Of a stretch of 33,120 nucleotides of DNA, positions 8,056-14,784 are shown in pieces (within the stretch, counting starts at the first letter, position 1; each line of letters starts with the position of its first letter). A program made the translations under genes and the position numbers. Below the pieces are notes generated by a model. That model searched no databases and was not told where the DNA came from. It saw only the letters and a program-made list of their open reading frames with translations. Source of the DNA: a virus; the IMG/VR virus record IMGVR_UViG_3300043786_000297, positions 1 to 33,120 of that record. One strand, 5' to 3'.

Positions 8056-10082
8056 TATAAAAAATATTTTGTTTCAATAACCTTTAATAAACTAATTTTC
8101 GTTGTCTTATATTCCATTGGGTTAAACCCGTCTACTTTATTGAGTCTAAATAATACCCCGTCAATCCAATAAAACTTACTAAAGTCTAAGTTCATAATAT
8201 CAAGCGTATCCAATAAAGCCGAACAAGATAATAACTTTGAATCCTTGCTTGTTATTTCCGCTATATATTCACTATGATAGGCGTTAAATACATTAGTCGT
8301 AGGATAAGTTGTAGCATTAAATTGAATCTCAAAAGGTACGCCAAAGTTAATATCGTTTGTAGGCGCATAAGGATCGTTTAAATGCCCGCCATATCCATAG
8401 GTAGTAAGGGTATCAAGTACTGATAAATTATTTAATATATTATAACTCGTTCTACCTGTGATCTTTTTAGCTTGCATAATCCTGATAACACTATCCATTG
8501 AATTTTCTTTTGTGTTATTATCAGATACCTTATAAATAGCAGGGTAAATTTTATCTGTTCCTGTCTTTTGGTATAAAACACTCGGCGCAAAGATTACATC
8601 AAGCGTGTCTGTTTCTTTGCTAAAATCAAATTCAGTATCATAAATTCTATCCCCGTAGCTTTCATTGTATTTTTTTTGATAATTCTCATTGTAAAAATCA
8701 TTATCCTCTTTAAACTTGTAATGAAAATATCTTGCGTTTAATTCACTCATTGGCTTGATACTCAAAGGCTTCGCCCTGTCTATTTTATTTGACCAATCTA
8801 AAGCCGTTGCACTTGTTTCTGGATAAAAATTAATATATGGTTTTATCATTATCTTTTTTTCATCCCAAGTATCTTCATACACATATAAATTAAACATCTT
8901 TGTAATGCTTAAAAAAAAGTCTCTTTGAAATATACCTTTAGGGATTGTATCATTAATAACTAATGCATCCCCATAAGCTACATCAACAGGCACAGAAGAT
9001 TCAGAAAAAAAAGATACTTCGCCCTCTGTTATCGTAACAGGTGGATCATCTCTATTAGGTGCGGTATTGGTAAATCTAAAACTAATTGCATCATTTGTAT
9101 TTATTAATAATTCAAATTCCCCACCTAATCCAACTCCGTCAGCAAAACTTGATTCATAAACGCTTACGCCATTTTTTAAAATATAAAAAACACCGCTTGT
9201 TGATTCCCCTGAAAATGAATATAACATCTTTAGGGTTATAGAAGCTGCGCCTGTATAAGTAAATACGCTATTAGATGAACTTGCAACTAATCCTGATCCT
9301 GTTACCGTTGTAAATCTATAAAGGCTTGATCCTGTAATCACAAAGTCAGTCGTTCTTGTAGCTACGGGAAAGTCGCTTGTGGTCTTTGTTAAACTCTTTT
9401 GATTGTGCGGTATTATAAGCCTATTAAATAGTTCCTGATCGCCAGATAACAAATCTAAAGTATATGTATAACTCGTTCCTTCAAATATCTTTTCTAAATA
9501 CTCCGCAACATATAAAGCAGGGCGAAAGGCTTTTACTTGAAAATTTACTTTATCCGTGCTTACATTTCCGTAATCAATCAATGGATAAAAGTAACCTGAT
9601 CCTGCAACGCTATCCCAACTTGCTTTAATATTAGTTATATTATAAACGTGATTGTATTCGCTAAAATCTAAATCTGTTAATCTCTTGTTTCCTAATGTAG
9701 TCATAAAACCGCCTAACTCCCCAATAACAGAGCATTGATATTCGATAGTTTTATTATCAATAACAATTTCTAATATCCTTAATGTTCCTTTAAATATTTG
9801 GATTTTATCAATAAATATTTTACAATTAGCTTGTTTTGAAGCGTTAAAATTGTAGTTAACATTCGGTAAATTGTCATCAGTATCATTCGCATTTGCTAAA
9901 TCAAATATGAATCCAAATATTTTATTGTTTGTAGCCGTGCCCGTTATGGATATTGTTTTACTATAATTGGTGTTCTTACTACCAAAGTCAGTAATGTCAT
10001 CAATAGTATAAGTAAACTCTGTACTAATATCCTCCATTAAATCAAGGCTAAAATCCTCTATATATATTTCCGTTCTAATCAT
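8055..10082 (-). CDS. Large minor tail protein (675 aa)
   Basis: A mostly beta protein with no membrane segments, starting MIRTEIYIEDFSLDLMEDIS. The N-terminal part (ITDFGSKNTNYSKTISITGT) resembles a segment common in Bacteroidota phage tail proteins. A middle serine/glycine-rich jelly-roll-like region follows (about 240-370), then a C-terminal part with DWSNKIDRAKPLSIKPMSEL. The position next to the tape measure suggests a distal tail or tail-associated (Dit/Tal-like) baseplate component. No lytic domain motif is seen. Confidence 0.6.
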   Translation of the reverse strand: MIRTEIYIEDFSLDLMEDISTEFTYTIDDITDFGSKNTNYSKTISITGTATNNKIFGFIFDLANANDTDDNLPNVNYNFNASKQANCKIFIDKIQIFKGTLRILEIVIDNKTIEYQCSVIGELGGFMTTLGNKRLTDLDFSEYNHVYNITNIKASWDSVAGSGYFYPLIDYGNVSTDKVNFQVKAFRPALYVAEYLEKIFEGTSYTYTLDLLSGDQELFNRLIIPHNQKSLTKTTSDFPVATRTTDFVITGSSLYRFTTVTGSGLVASSSNSVFTYTGAASITLKMLYSFSGESTSGVFYILKNGVSVYESSFADGVGLGGEFELLINTNDAISFRFTNTAPNRDDPPVTITEGEVSFFSESSVPVDVAYGDALVINDTIPKGIFQRDFFLSITKMFNLYVYEDTWDEKKIMIKPYINFYPETSATALDWSNKIDRAKPLSIKPMSELNARYFHYKFKEDNDFYNENYQKKYNESYGDRIYDTEFDFSKETDTLDVIFAPSVLYQKTGTDKIYPAIYKVSDNNTKENSMDSVIRIMQAKKITGRTSYNILNNLSVLDTLTTYGYGGHLNDPYAPTNDINFGVPFEIQFNATTYPTTNVFNAYHSEYIAEITSKDSKLLSCSALLDTLDIMNLDFSKFYWIDGVLFRLNKVDGFNPMEYKTTKISLLKVIETKYFL

Positions 10083-11309
10083 TTATCTAAATTGACTATT
10101 TGTGTATTTACCTACTTCAATTCCTATTTCAAAATTAAATAGCTTATCGCTTACTTCTAATTTATATTCGTAGTTTGTTTCAGCTATTGTTACAGGGAAA
10201 TAAGCACCTTGCACCTCCATATAACATATAGTGCTTGCTACTAATTGCGCAAGCCATTCGTAATCCTGTTGGCTAACCCAATCGCTTATTAGCTTATACT
10301 TATCTGTATGCTGAATAGAATAGTTTAAAGTTGTTTCATTGTACTTATTGTAAGCATCATTATTTCGCATCTGATTGCCTACTAACTGCCAATCATTACG
10401 CCTATATGAAGCCCTTTTAAACTCGCTTGATCTCTTATTGACCAATGCAAATTTCATAGTATCCCAACCGCCTAATCTATTAAGAAAGTGTAAATTGTAT
10501 TGCTTAAACTTAGGATAGCACTTTTGAACGAATTTAAGTTTACGTGATTCTGCCACCCCTAATTTTAAATAAACATTATATCCGTAAGTATTCTCTGTAA
10601 TTAATGTTCTACCTGCAAAGGTATTGATATGCCCTGCTTGTAGGTTAAATAAATTCATCTGTCCTGTTAGCGTTACGTTTCCACTTGCCGTATCAATAAC
10701 CGCACCTGCTTCGTTTATTACATCAACGCAACCAATATAAGATCCTGCAGTTATTTTAAGATAGGTTGCAAAAAAATTATCGCCGTATTCTAAAACAATA
10801 TTATCTGTATCCCTTTCTGTAAGCCAATCATCTGTAAAGTTCTCTATTAATAGATTATCATAATAGTCAGATAAAACCAAAGGCGTGTTATTATTTACAA
10901 ATAGAATGTCAGCAAATAAAGGTGGGTAGTAATTGTAAGCACTTAAATTTCCAGATGCTAAATTATAGTTACTGATTGATCCTGATGCATTTAGATATTC
11001 CTCGCCTACCCTGTATTGATAATCAACCTTGATCTTATCGTTTGTAGCTACAAGGATTGAATTGCCAGAAGGCTCAAAGTAGTTTTGAACATAAGCCCTA
11101 ACCACAGGGCTTGAATTGTAAATGCCATAGCTACCCTCTGCGCTTGGGGCGGGATATATCTTTGTTCTGCTAACCTGTGCGCCATCTATGAATATATCAT
11201 AAATAAACTTAAAGGAAGTTTCGCCTACATTTGTAGAACTCGCTACAAACCAAAGGTCGTCGTGCATACTGCTATAAGTTGCAGGACTACTTTCTATTGT
11301 TATTGCCAT
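10083..11309 (-). CDS. Minor tail protein (408 aa)
   Basis: A beta-rich soluble protein starting MAITIESSPATYSSMHDDLW, with an aromatic-rich body and a C-terminal segment containing QQDYEWLAQLVAS and VSDKLFNFEIGIEVGKY. It abuts the 675-aa tail protein without a gap and overlaps the end of the gp10-like gene by 23 bases, so the three are one translational unit. A tail tip or baseplate role is inferred from position. I recognise no enzymatic motif. Confidence 0.55.
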   Translation of the reverse strand: MAITIESSPATYSSMHDDLWFVASSTNVGETSFKFIYDIFIDGAQVSRTKIYPAPSAEGSYGIYNSSPVVRAYVQNYFEPSGNSILVATNDKIKVDYQYRVGEEYLNASGSISNYNLASGNLSAYNYYPPLFADILFVNNNTPLVLSDYYDNLLIENFTDDWLTERDTDNIVLEYGDNFFATYLKITAGSYIGCVDVINEAGAVIDTASGNVTLTGQMNLFNLQAGHINTFAGRTLITENTYGYNVYLKLGVAESRKLKFVQKCYPKFKQYNLHFLNRLGGWDTMKFALVNKRSSEFKRASYRRNDWQLVGNQMRNNDAYNKYNETTLNYSIQHTDKYKLISDWVSQQDYEWLAQLVASTICYMEVQGAYFPVTIAETNYEYKLEVSDKLFNFEIGIEVGKYTNSQFR

Positions 11310-11955
11310 CTTTTATTTCGTTTGCTATTTGTGTAATTTTTATTTCAACGTCAAATCCTAATGCTGCATTCATAATCTTTTGAAAAGCAGATCCAAATAC
11401 GCTATCCCTCGCCTTATCAAAATACCTTGTAGATCTTAAACCTTTTCTATGTATTGACTTTGCTATTGCCGCCGCTATACTCTTTTTGCTATCAATCGCT
11501 TTTAGTTCTACTCCAAGTTTACTATATTTTTTTACTGCAATTGTTTTTAGTTTATTGTATTTAAGCCAACCTTCTACAACTGAAACAGGTATTGACTTTT
11601 TATTGTTTTTAAAAGCGTATGGCGTTTTGCCGTCTGCCTTTATGTTTTTAGTTCCCTTAACCCCTTGATTCACAAAATCCCAATATTTAGATGCAGGCTC
11701 ATTCTTAGGGTAACCCATTGACAAAGTATAAGTAGTGCCAAATTTAGTAACCTGAAACCTAATATCAGCTATATTTCCAGATGCGATTGATTTGTTTGCG
11801 TTCAAATTATCAATAGCCTCTTGTTGAAATTCTGCGCCGTATTTTAGAAGGATTGCTTCAATTACAGGCATATCTGGATTGATAGTCCTTTCTTGCCCTA
11901 ATGTGCTTAAAAAACCATCTGCTATCGCCTTTGCCTGTGCCTGACTAATACTCAT
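11287..11955 (-). CDS. HK97 gp10-like or tail-completion protein (222 aa)
   Basis: A basic, helical 222-aa protein with an N-terminal helix pair, a central strand region (IADIRFQVTKFGTTYTLSMG) and a lysine-rich C-terminus. Size, charge and location at the start of the tail module fit the gp10-like head-tail/tail-completion family, though no exclusive motif can be named. It is the first gene after the terminator at 11992-12019. Confidence 0.45.
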   Translation of the reverse strand: MSISQAQAKAIADGFLSTLGQERTINPDMPVIEAILLKYGAEFQQEAIDNLNANKSIASGNIADIRFQVTKFGTTYTLSMGYPKNEPASKYWDFVNQGVKGTKNIKADGKTPYAFKNNKKSIPVSVVEGWLKYNKLKTIAVKKYSKLGVELKAIDSKKSIAAAIAKSIHRKGLRSTRYFDKARDSVFGSAFQKIMNAALGFDVEIKITQIANEIKDGNNNRK

Positions 11956-11991
11956 AACATTAAATAGATAAACGGCTTAAATATACCGCAC

Positions 11992-12019
11992 AAAAAACCC
12001 CCACCATATTGGCAGGGGT
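11992..12019 (-). terminator. Intrinsic terminator after the tail chaperone genes
   Basis: ACCCC (11997-12001) pairs with GGGGT (12015-12019), with a further CCA/TGG pairing nearer the loop across a small internal bulge. On the minus strand it runs into six T residues (11992-11997). It lies shortly after the end of the frameshifted chaperone frame at 12031. Confidence 0.75.
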
Positions 12020-12030
12020 AAACCACAAAT

Positions 12031-12300
12031 CTACAATTGTCTATGTAACTCCCTATCGTAATCCGCTTTTGCTTTTAGATAAGACAATGTATTTAAAGCC
12101 TCTATTGTTAATCTATCGTAAACTTCCTCAACTCTGATATTTTCGTGGTCGGCAATAAGTTTGGCTGAATAATGCCATCCAAAATATTGCATAAATCTGC
12201 TACCACTTGGTTGCATTGCTCCTTCGTCTGTCCTGTCATCATCATTTTGGTCACCAAATAATCCCTTGTAACTTCGATCCAATTTCTGTATACTTGATAA
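12031..12300 (-). CDS. Tail assembly chaperone, frameshifted C-terminal part (GT-type)
   Basis: An open frame lying -1 relative to the upstream chaperone frame. It has no ATG at its start (the first usual start-like codon is a TTG at 12280-12282), yet it continues 77 bases beyond the end of the upstream frame and encodes a coherent helical product (SRFMQYFGWHYSAKLIADHE, then a C-terminal helix). It is best read as the T extension of a G/GT chaperone pair made by -1 slippage at 12300-12306. The fusion would be about 249 aa (160 from the first frame plus 89). Such chaperones coat the tape measure during tail tube assembly. Confidence 0.7.
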   Translation of the reverse strand, partial: LSSIQKLDRSYKGLFGDQNDDDRTDEGAMQPSGSRFMQYFGWHYSAKLIADHENIRVEEVYDRLTIEALNTLSYLKAKADYDRELHRQL

Positions 12301-12779
12301 AAAAAAACCAACGAAAAATATACGTCTTGAAAATTAGCTTGTAAAATATCATCCGCATAATCTTCGTGCTTCGCTGCGTCGTACTTATCATCAACCCAGA
12401 ATCCAAGCCAATTTCTTTTTTGTGGCATAACCATTGTAGCACCTAACTTATGCAGATTGCCGTATATATCCCCTACGAATGCTTTGCTTTCTACATACCT
12501 TCCGAATGGCATCCTTGTAACATCATAAATCAATCGGTATCTTTTGCCGTTTACCTTTATGATCTTTACAGGTTTACCTTCTGGTAAACTATTTAGAAAA
12601 TCGCACTCTTTTAGCTTTGCCTTGTACTCCGCTTGGGTTAAGCTATCCACTTGATTTTCAGTCATATTATAAACAATGCCTATAAGTTTAAACGACTTTT
12701 CTATTTCGTCGTCTTGTTTATTTGCAAGTGTTTTTACAATATTCTGATATTGCCAAACGCTAATATTATTCCATTTCAT
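12108..12779 (-). CDS. Tail assembly chaperone, G-type (223 aa)
   Basis: A soluble, helical protein starting MKWNNISVWQYQNIVKTLAN, with a D/E-rich central part. The ISVWQYQ and ENQVDSLTQAEY segments resemble tail chaperones and other short-tail-assembly proteins of Bacteroidota phages. It contains a run of nine T residues in frame (codons 157-160) and overlaps a -1 open frame, the classical organisation of the lambda G/GT pair. It is unusual in being separated from the tape measure by three tail genes. Its start overlaps the end of the 52-aa gene by 14 bases. Confidence 0.65.
   Translation of the reverse strand: MKWNNISVWQYQNIVKTLANKQDDEIEKSFKLIGIVYNMTENQVDSLTQAEYKAKLKECDFLNSLPEGKPVKIIKVNGKRYRLIYDVTRMPFGRYVESKAFVGDIYGNLHKLGATMVMPQKRNWLGFWVDDKYDAAKHEDYADDILQANFQDVYFSLVFFYQVYRNWIEVTRDYLVTKMMMTGQTKEQCNQVVADLCNILDGIIQPNLLPTTKISELRKFTID
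12300..12306 (-). other. Probable -1 frameshift slippery site (T TTT TTT)
   Basis: Minus-strand codons read GTT TTT TTT TAT, giving the heptamer T_TTT_TTT within a run of nine T residues (12299-12307). The -1 frame is open from just upstream of this site (after a TAA near 12337) to the stop at 12031. The site therefore lies in the narrow window where slippage must occur. Confidence 0.7.
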
Positions 12780-12924
12780 AGCACGAAGTTACTAAAAGTT
12801 CTTGGATATCCTGGTCTGATTCTAAGATTTCATCAATCTTATTTAATACATCTGCGCAAGTAAATGGCTGCCCTGACTTGCATTGTTGATCCACCCAATC
12901 CCGAAGGTCAGTTAATTGTTTCAT
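12766..12924 (-). CDS. Small acidic protein (52 aa)
   Basis: ATG at 12922-12924 and TAA at 12766-12768. The product (MKQLTDLRDWVDQQ..., ending VTSCYEME) is acidic, with two predicted helices and three cysteines. It fills the gap between the methyltransferase and the tail chaperone, overlapping the latter by 14 bases. Frame, start context and tight spacing support a real gene. No function is recognised. Confidence 0.65.
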   Translation of the reverse strand: MKQLTDLRDWVDQQCKSGQPFTCADVLNKIDEILESDQDIQELLVTSCYEME

Positions 12925-12986
12925 AGATAGTTTTATTTACACGATTTTAAAATTTCTAAACATAAATCTTCTGGAATTTTACTTCG

Positions 12987-13547
12987 TTAATAAGCACCTT
13001 TTAAACCTTGTGTTCCTGTTCTTGAGCCTCTTGGTGCTGCGATATGGCAGTCATCCCCATTCTTGCACATAGGTCTTGGAATCCATTTTTCGCTATTAGT
13101 CCAGATATCAGTTGGCTTCATCCTTGTATCGCCATATTGACAATATGTAATACTTTGTCTTTTGAAATTATCCATAAAATGCATTTTCCTTAATAAACCT
13201 CTGGGATTTTCAATAAAGAAATATTTAGGCTTAAAATAGTTAATTATTTCTATTGTTTTTTTGGCTAATTCAATACCAAGTTTAGCAGTATCTGTTTTAG
13301 GTATATAAGCATTTTTGCCTCCTGTCCAATGATGCCCTAAAGCTGCAACACTAAATCCCGTACAAGGCGGGGATGCCCAAATAATATCAGGTTGAAATGG
13401 AACTTTATTTATATCAAAATCTAAAATACTTGTAACATAATCAATCTTTTCAAAATTAATTAAATCACTTGAAAAAACTTCATAACCTAAAATTTCAGAT
13501 GCTTTGCCTATTGAACGGCTCCCTGCAAACAATTCCAATACTTTCAT
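12987..13547 (-). CDS. C5-cytosine DNA methyltransferase, C-terminus cut by an in-frame TAA
   Basis: A 186-aa Dcm-type enzyme that would methylate cytosine at C5. Motif I is LELFAGSRSIGKA (4-16). The catalytic Cys62 is in ASPPCTGFS and motif VI is IENPRG (112-117). A later segment reads CQYGDTRMKPTDIWTN. It is short and has no obvious target recognition domain, as in other small phage Dcm proteins. After GAY the frame meets TAA (12987-12989), but the next 17 codons (RSKIPEDLCLEILKSCK, to the stop at 12933) continue the expected ending. A GAA-to-TAA change is the simplest explanation. Catalytic motifs are intact, so activity may remain. Confidence 0.85.
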   Translation of the reverse strand: MKVLELFAGSRSIGKASEILGYEVFSSDLINFEKIDYVTSILDFDINKVPFQPDIIWASPPCTGFSVAALGHHWTGGKNAYIPKTDTAKLGIELAKKTIEIINYFKPKYFFIENPRGLLRKMHFMDNFKRQSITYCQYGDTRMKPTDIWTNSEKWIPRPMCKNGDDCHIAAPRGSRTGTQGLKGAY

Positions 13548-13903
13548 AATATAAATTTTTTTAGTCCGTTTGCGCTTGTCATTATTGCCTCCGCCCTTTG
13601 TGTCAGGCTTTCAATCTGGTTTAGCAATTCCGCCTTATCCTTTGTGCAATAGTATCCGTTTGAAGTACCCATAACAGGAAGTATGCCTTCGGATCTAATA
13701 AAGTTAATTATCTTTCTTAATCTTGGCTCACTAAATAGCTTGATGCCATACCTGGCTTTATTTTCGTTTATTGCGTTTACAATATCCGCACCCTTAATAG
13801 GATTATCTTTTGTCTTGGTGCTTAATCCTTTAATGATTAAAGGCACAAGTTTCTTTTCGTCCTCTGTTAATTCCTTTGTGATTTCCTCAAAGTTAGTTAT
13901 CAT
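13544..13903 (-). CDS. Conserved phage protein, winged-helix-like (119 aa)
   Basis: A soluble protein with an acidic N-terminus, a central helical segment (GADIVNAINENKARYGIKLF), then EPRLRKIINFIRSEGILPVM and GYYCTKDKAEL, and a C-terminal coiled helix. The pattern of a recognition-like helix followed by a GYY strand suggests a winged helix-turn-helix, possibly regulatory or DNA-associated. It overlaps the methyltransferase start by 4 bases (ATGA). The function is not known. Confidence 0.6.
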   Translation of the reverse strand: MITNFEEITKELTEDEKKLVPLIIKGLSTKTKDNPIKGADIVNAINENKARYGIKLFSEPRLRKIINFIRSEGILPVMGTSNGYYCTKDKAELLNQIESLTQRAEAIMTSANGLKKFIL

Positions 13904-13913
13904 AGTATAGGTT

Positions 13914-14087
13914 TTAAGATACGTCTGCCAATGCTAAATTTACCATTTTTAATTGAATCCTTAACTCTTTATTTTCCTTTTCTTTTAATCCTAATTCCTT
14001 TTCAATCTTTGCAATCCTTTCTATAAGTAGCTCATTTTCCAGGCGTATCATATATTCTTGCCCCATTAAATAATTATTCTTAGTCAT
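13914..14087 (-). CDS. Small coiled-coil protein (57 aa)
   Basis: ATG at 14085-14087 and TAA at 13914-13916. The product (MTKNNYLMGQEYMIRLENEL..., ending NLALADVS) is a single charged helix with heptad spacing through LLIERIAKIEKELGLKEKE, so a dimeric coiled coil is likely. It is 10 bases from the next gene. Nothing suggests a specific role. Confidence 0.65.
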   Translation of the reverse strand: MTKNNYLMGQEYMIRLENELLIERIAKIEKELGLKEKENKELRIQLKMVNLALADVS

Positions 14088-14103
14088 AAAATTGATTTAA
14101 AAA

Positions 14104-14166
14104 GCCGCCCAAAGTCCACAAATTACTATCATTGTTATTTTTTAATATTAAAAATCTTCAGGCGGC
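14104..14166 (-). other. GC-rich inverted repeat enclosing an AT palindrome, possible terminator
   Basis: GCCGCC (14104-14109) and GGCGGC (14161-14166) are perfect inverted repeats around a 51-base AT-rich interior that contains a perfect 16-base palindrome (14139-14154, TTTTTAATATTAAAAA). On the minus strand the outer stem is followed by five T residues. It lies in the 85-base gap after the zinc-ribbon gene. It could be a long-loop terminator, an RNA processing structure or a protein binding site. Confidence 0.45.
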
Positions 14167-14172
14167 GTAAGT

Positions 14173-14355
14173 TTATAATTTGTTTATTTGTTCTTGTTCT
14201 AATAAGCTATCTGTTTCTCTATCTTGTTCTAATTCCTCTTGTGATGTTTCCTCCTCCTCGTCCTCATCTTCCCAATCGCAATGTTCTAAGCAATCAGGAC
14301 AAATATCTATTTCGTCAAAGTTTGTATGTGCGCCGCAGCAAGTTGAATATGGCAT
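14173..14355 (-). CDS. Small zinc-ribbon, acidic-tail protein (60 aa)
   Basis: Cys6-Cys7 (STCCGAHT) and CPDC at 19-22, followed by Cys26 (EHCDWED), suggest a single zinc-binding knuckle. The remainder is a strongly acidic tail (WEDEDEEEE and further). Small proteins of this design are common in phages, but their role is not established. It may bind host proteins or nucleic acid. It belongs to the small-gene cluster behind the 14695 promoter. Confidence 0.7.
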   Translation of the reverse strand: MPYSTCCGAHTNFDEIDICPDCLEHCDWEDEDEEEETSQEELEQDRETDSLLEQEQINKL

Positions 14356-14357
14356 AG

Positions 14358-14486
14358 TTATAAATTTTCAATTAAAGCCGTTAATAATAAAGCACCGCCC
14401 ATTATATACCAAAACCATTTTTCGGTAAGGCTTTCCGCTTTGTATTGCTCGTTTCTTTTTTCTTGTAAGGTTTTTAATCTGTTCAT
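14358..14486 (-). CDS. Single-pass membrane protein (42 aa)
   Basis: ATG at 14484-14486 and TAA at 14358-14360. A charged N-terminal helix (MNRLKTLQEKRNEQY) leads into one hydrophobic segment (WFWYIMGGALLLTALI, about residues 25-40). It lies 2 bases upstream of the zinc-ribbon gene. Topology suggests a short inner-membrane protein; the function is unknown. Confidence 0.65.
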   Translation of the reverse strand: MNRLKTLQEKRNEQYKAESLTEKWFWYIMGGALLLTALIENL

Positions 14487-14500
14487 ATTAATTTATTTTT

Positions 14501-14674
14501 TTAATTAAAAAAATAAGAAGGTACTTCAAAAACTTCTTTTGAATCTTGCCACATAGCTTTGATATAAGATTCTCCGTTATAAAAGAAATTTCTTTTTAAT
14601 ATGGCAACCTTGCCTTCTAATGTTCCGAAAATTGTGCTTGTTTTTGAACAAGTAATTAATTGTAAATTTTTCAT
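14501..14674 (-). CDS. Small soluble protein, first gene after a promoter (57 aa)
   Basis: ATG at 14672-14674 and TAA at 14501-14503. The product (MKNLQLITCSKTSTIFGTLE..., ending VPSYFFN) looks like a small all-beta fold. It is the first gene after the TATATTTG promoter at 14695-14702, giving a leader of only about 14 bases. Being promoter-proximal suggests it is made early or in quantity, but no family is recognised. Confidence 0.65.
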   Translation of the reverse strand: MKNLQLITCSKTSTIFGTLEGKVAILKRNFFYNGESYIKAMWQDSKEVFEVPSYFFN

Positions 14675-14694
14675 AGTTTTTTGGTTTTGTTATA

Positions 14695-14702
14695 CAAATA
14701 TA
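14695..14702 (-). promoter_or_regulatory. Bacteroidota-type promoter (-7 box TATATTTG)
   Basis: The minus strand has TATATTTG, an exact match to TAnnTTTG, the -7 element of the Bacteroidota primary sigma factor. The surrounding 19-base context (ATAAAAGGTGTATATTTGT) is shared, apart from one base, with the promoter at 26104-26111. No clear -33 TTG is visible at the usual spacing. Transcription would start near 14688 and serve the small-gene, methyltransferase and tail chaperone unit. Confidence 0.7.
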
Positions 14703-14708
14703 CACCTT

Positions 14709-14730
14709 TTATACATATTTTATACATATT
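14709..14730. repeat. Tandem 11-bp repeat in the promoter region
   Basis: TTATACATATT occurs twice head-to-tail (14709-14719, 14720-14730), just upstream of the -7 box. A related TTATACAAATA overlaps the promoter at 14690-14700. The repeat occupies about -20 to -45 and could bind a regulator on one face of the helix. Confidence 0.6.
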
Positions 14731-14752
14731 ATTAATATTTATTTAAAAATAT

Positions 14753-14784
14753 GATAAGCGGTAAATATCAAGGATAAGCGGTAA
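14753..14784. repeat. Pair of 12-bp direct repeats upstream of the 14695 promoter
   Basis: GATAAGCGGTAA occurs at 14753-14764 and 14773-14784, 20 bases apart start to start, in the gap between the end of TerL and the promoter. On the minus strand this is TTACCGCTTATC twice, about 50-80 bases upstream of the predicted transcription start. Two turns of DNA separate the copies, so a dimeric activator could bind both on the same face. Confidence 0.65.

Noticed and set aside
12251-12442. Third open frame inside the tail chaperone region
   Set aside because: It lies in the frame other than the -1 extension and encodes a low-complexity product; the frameshift model explains the region.
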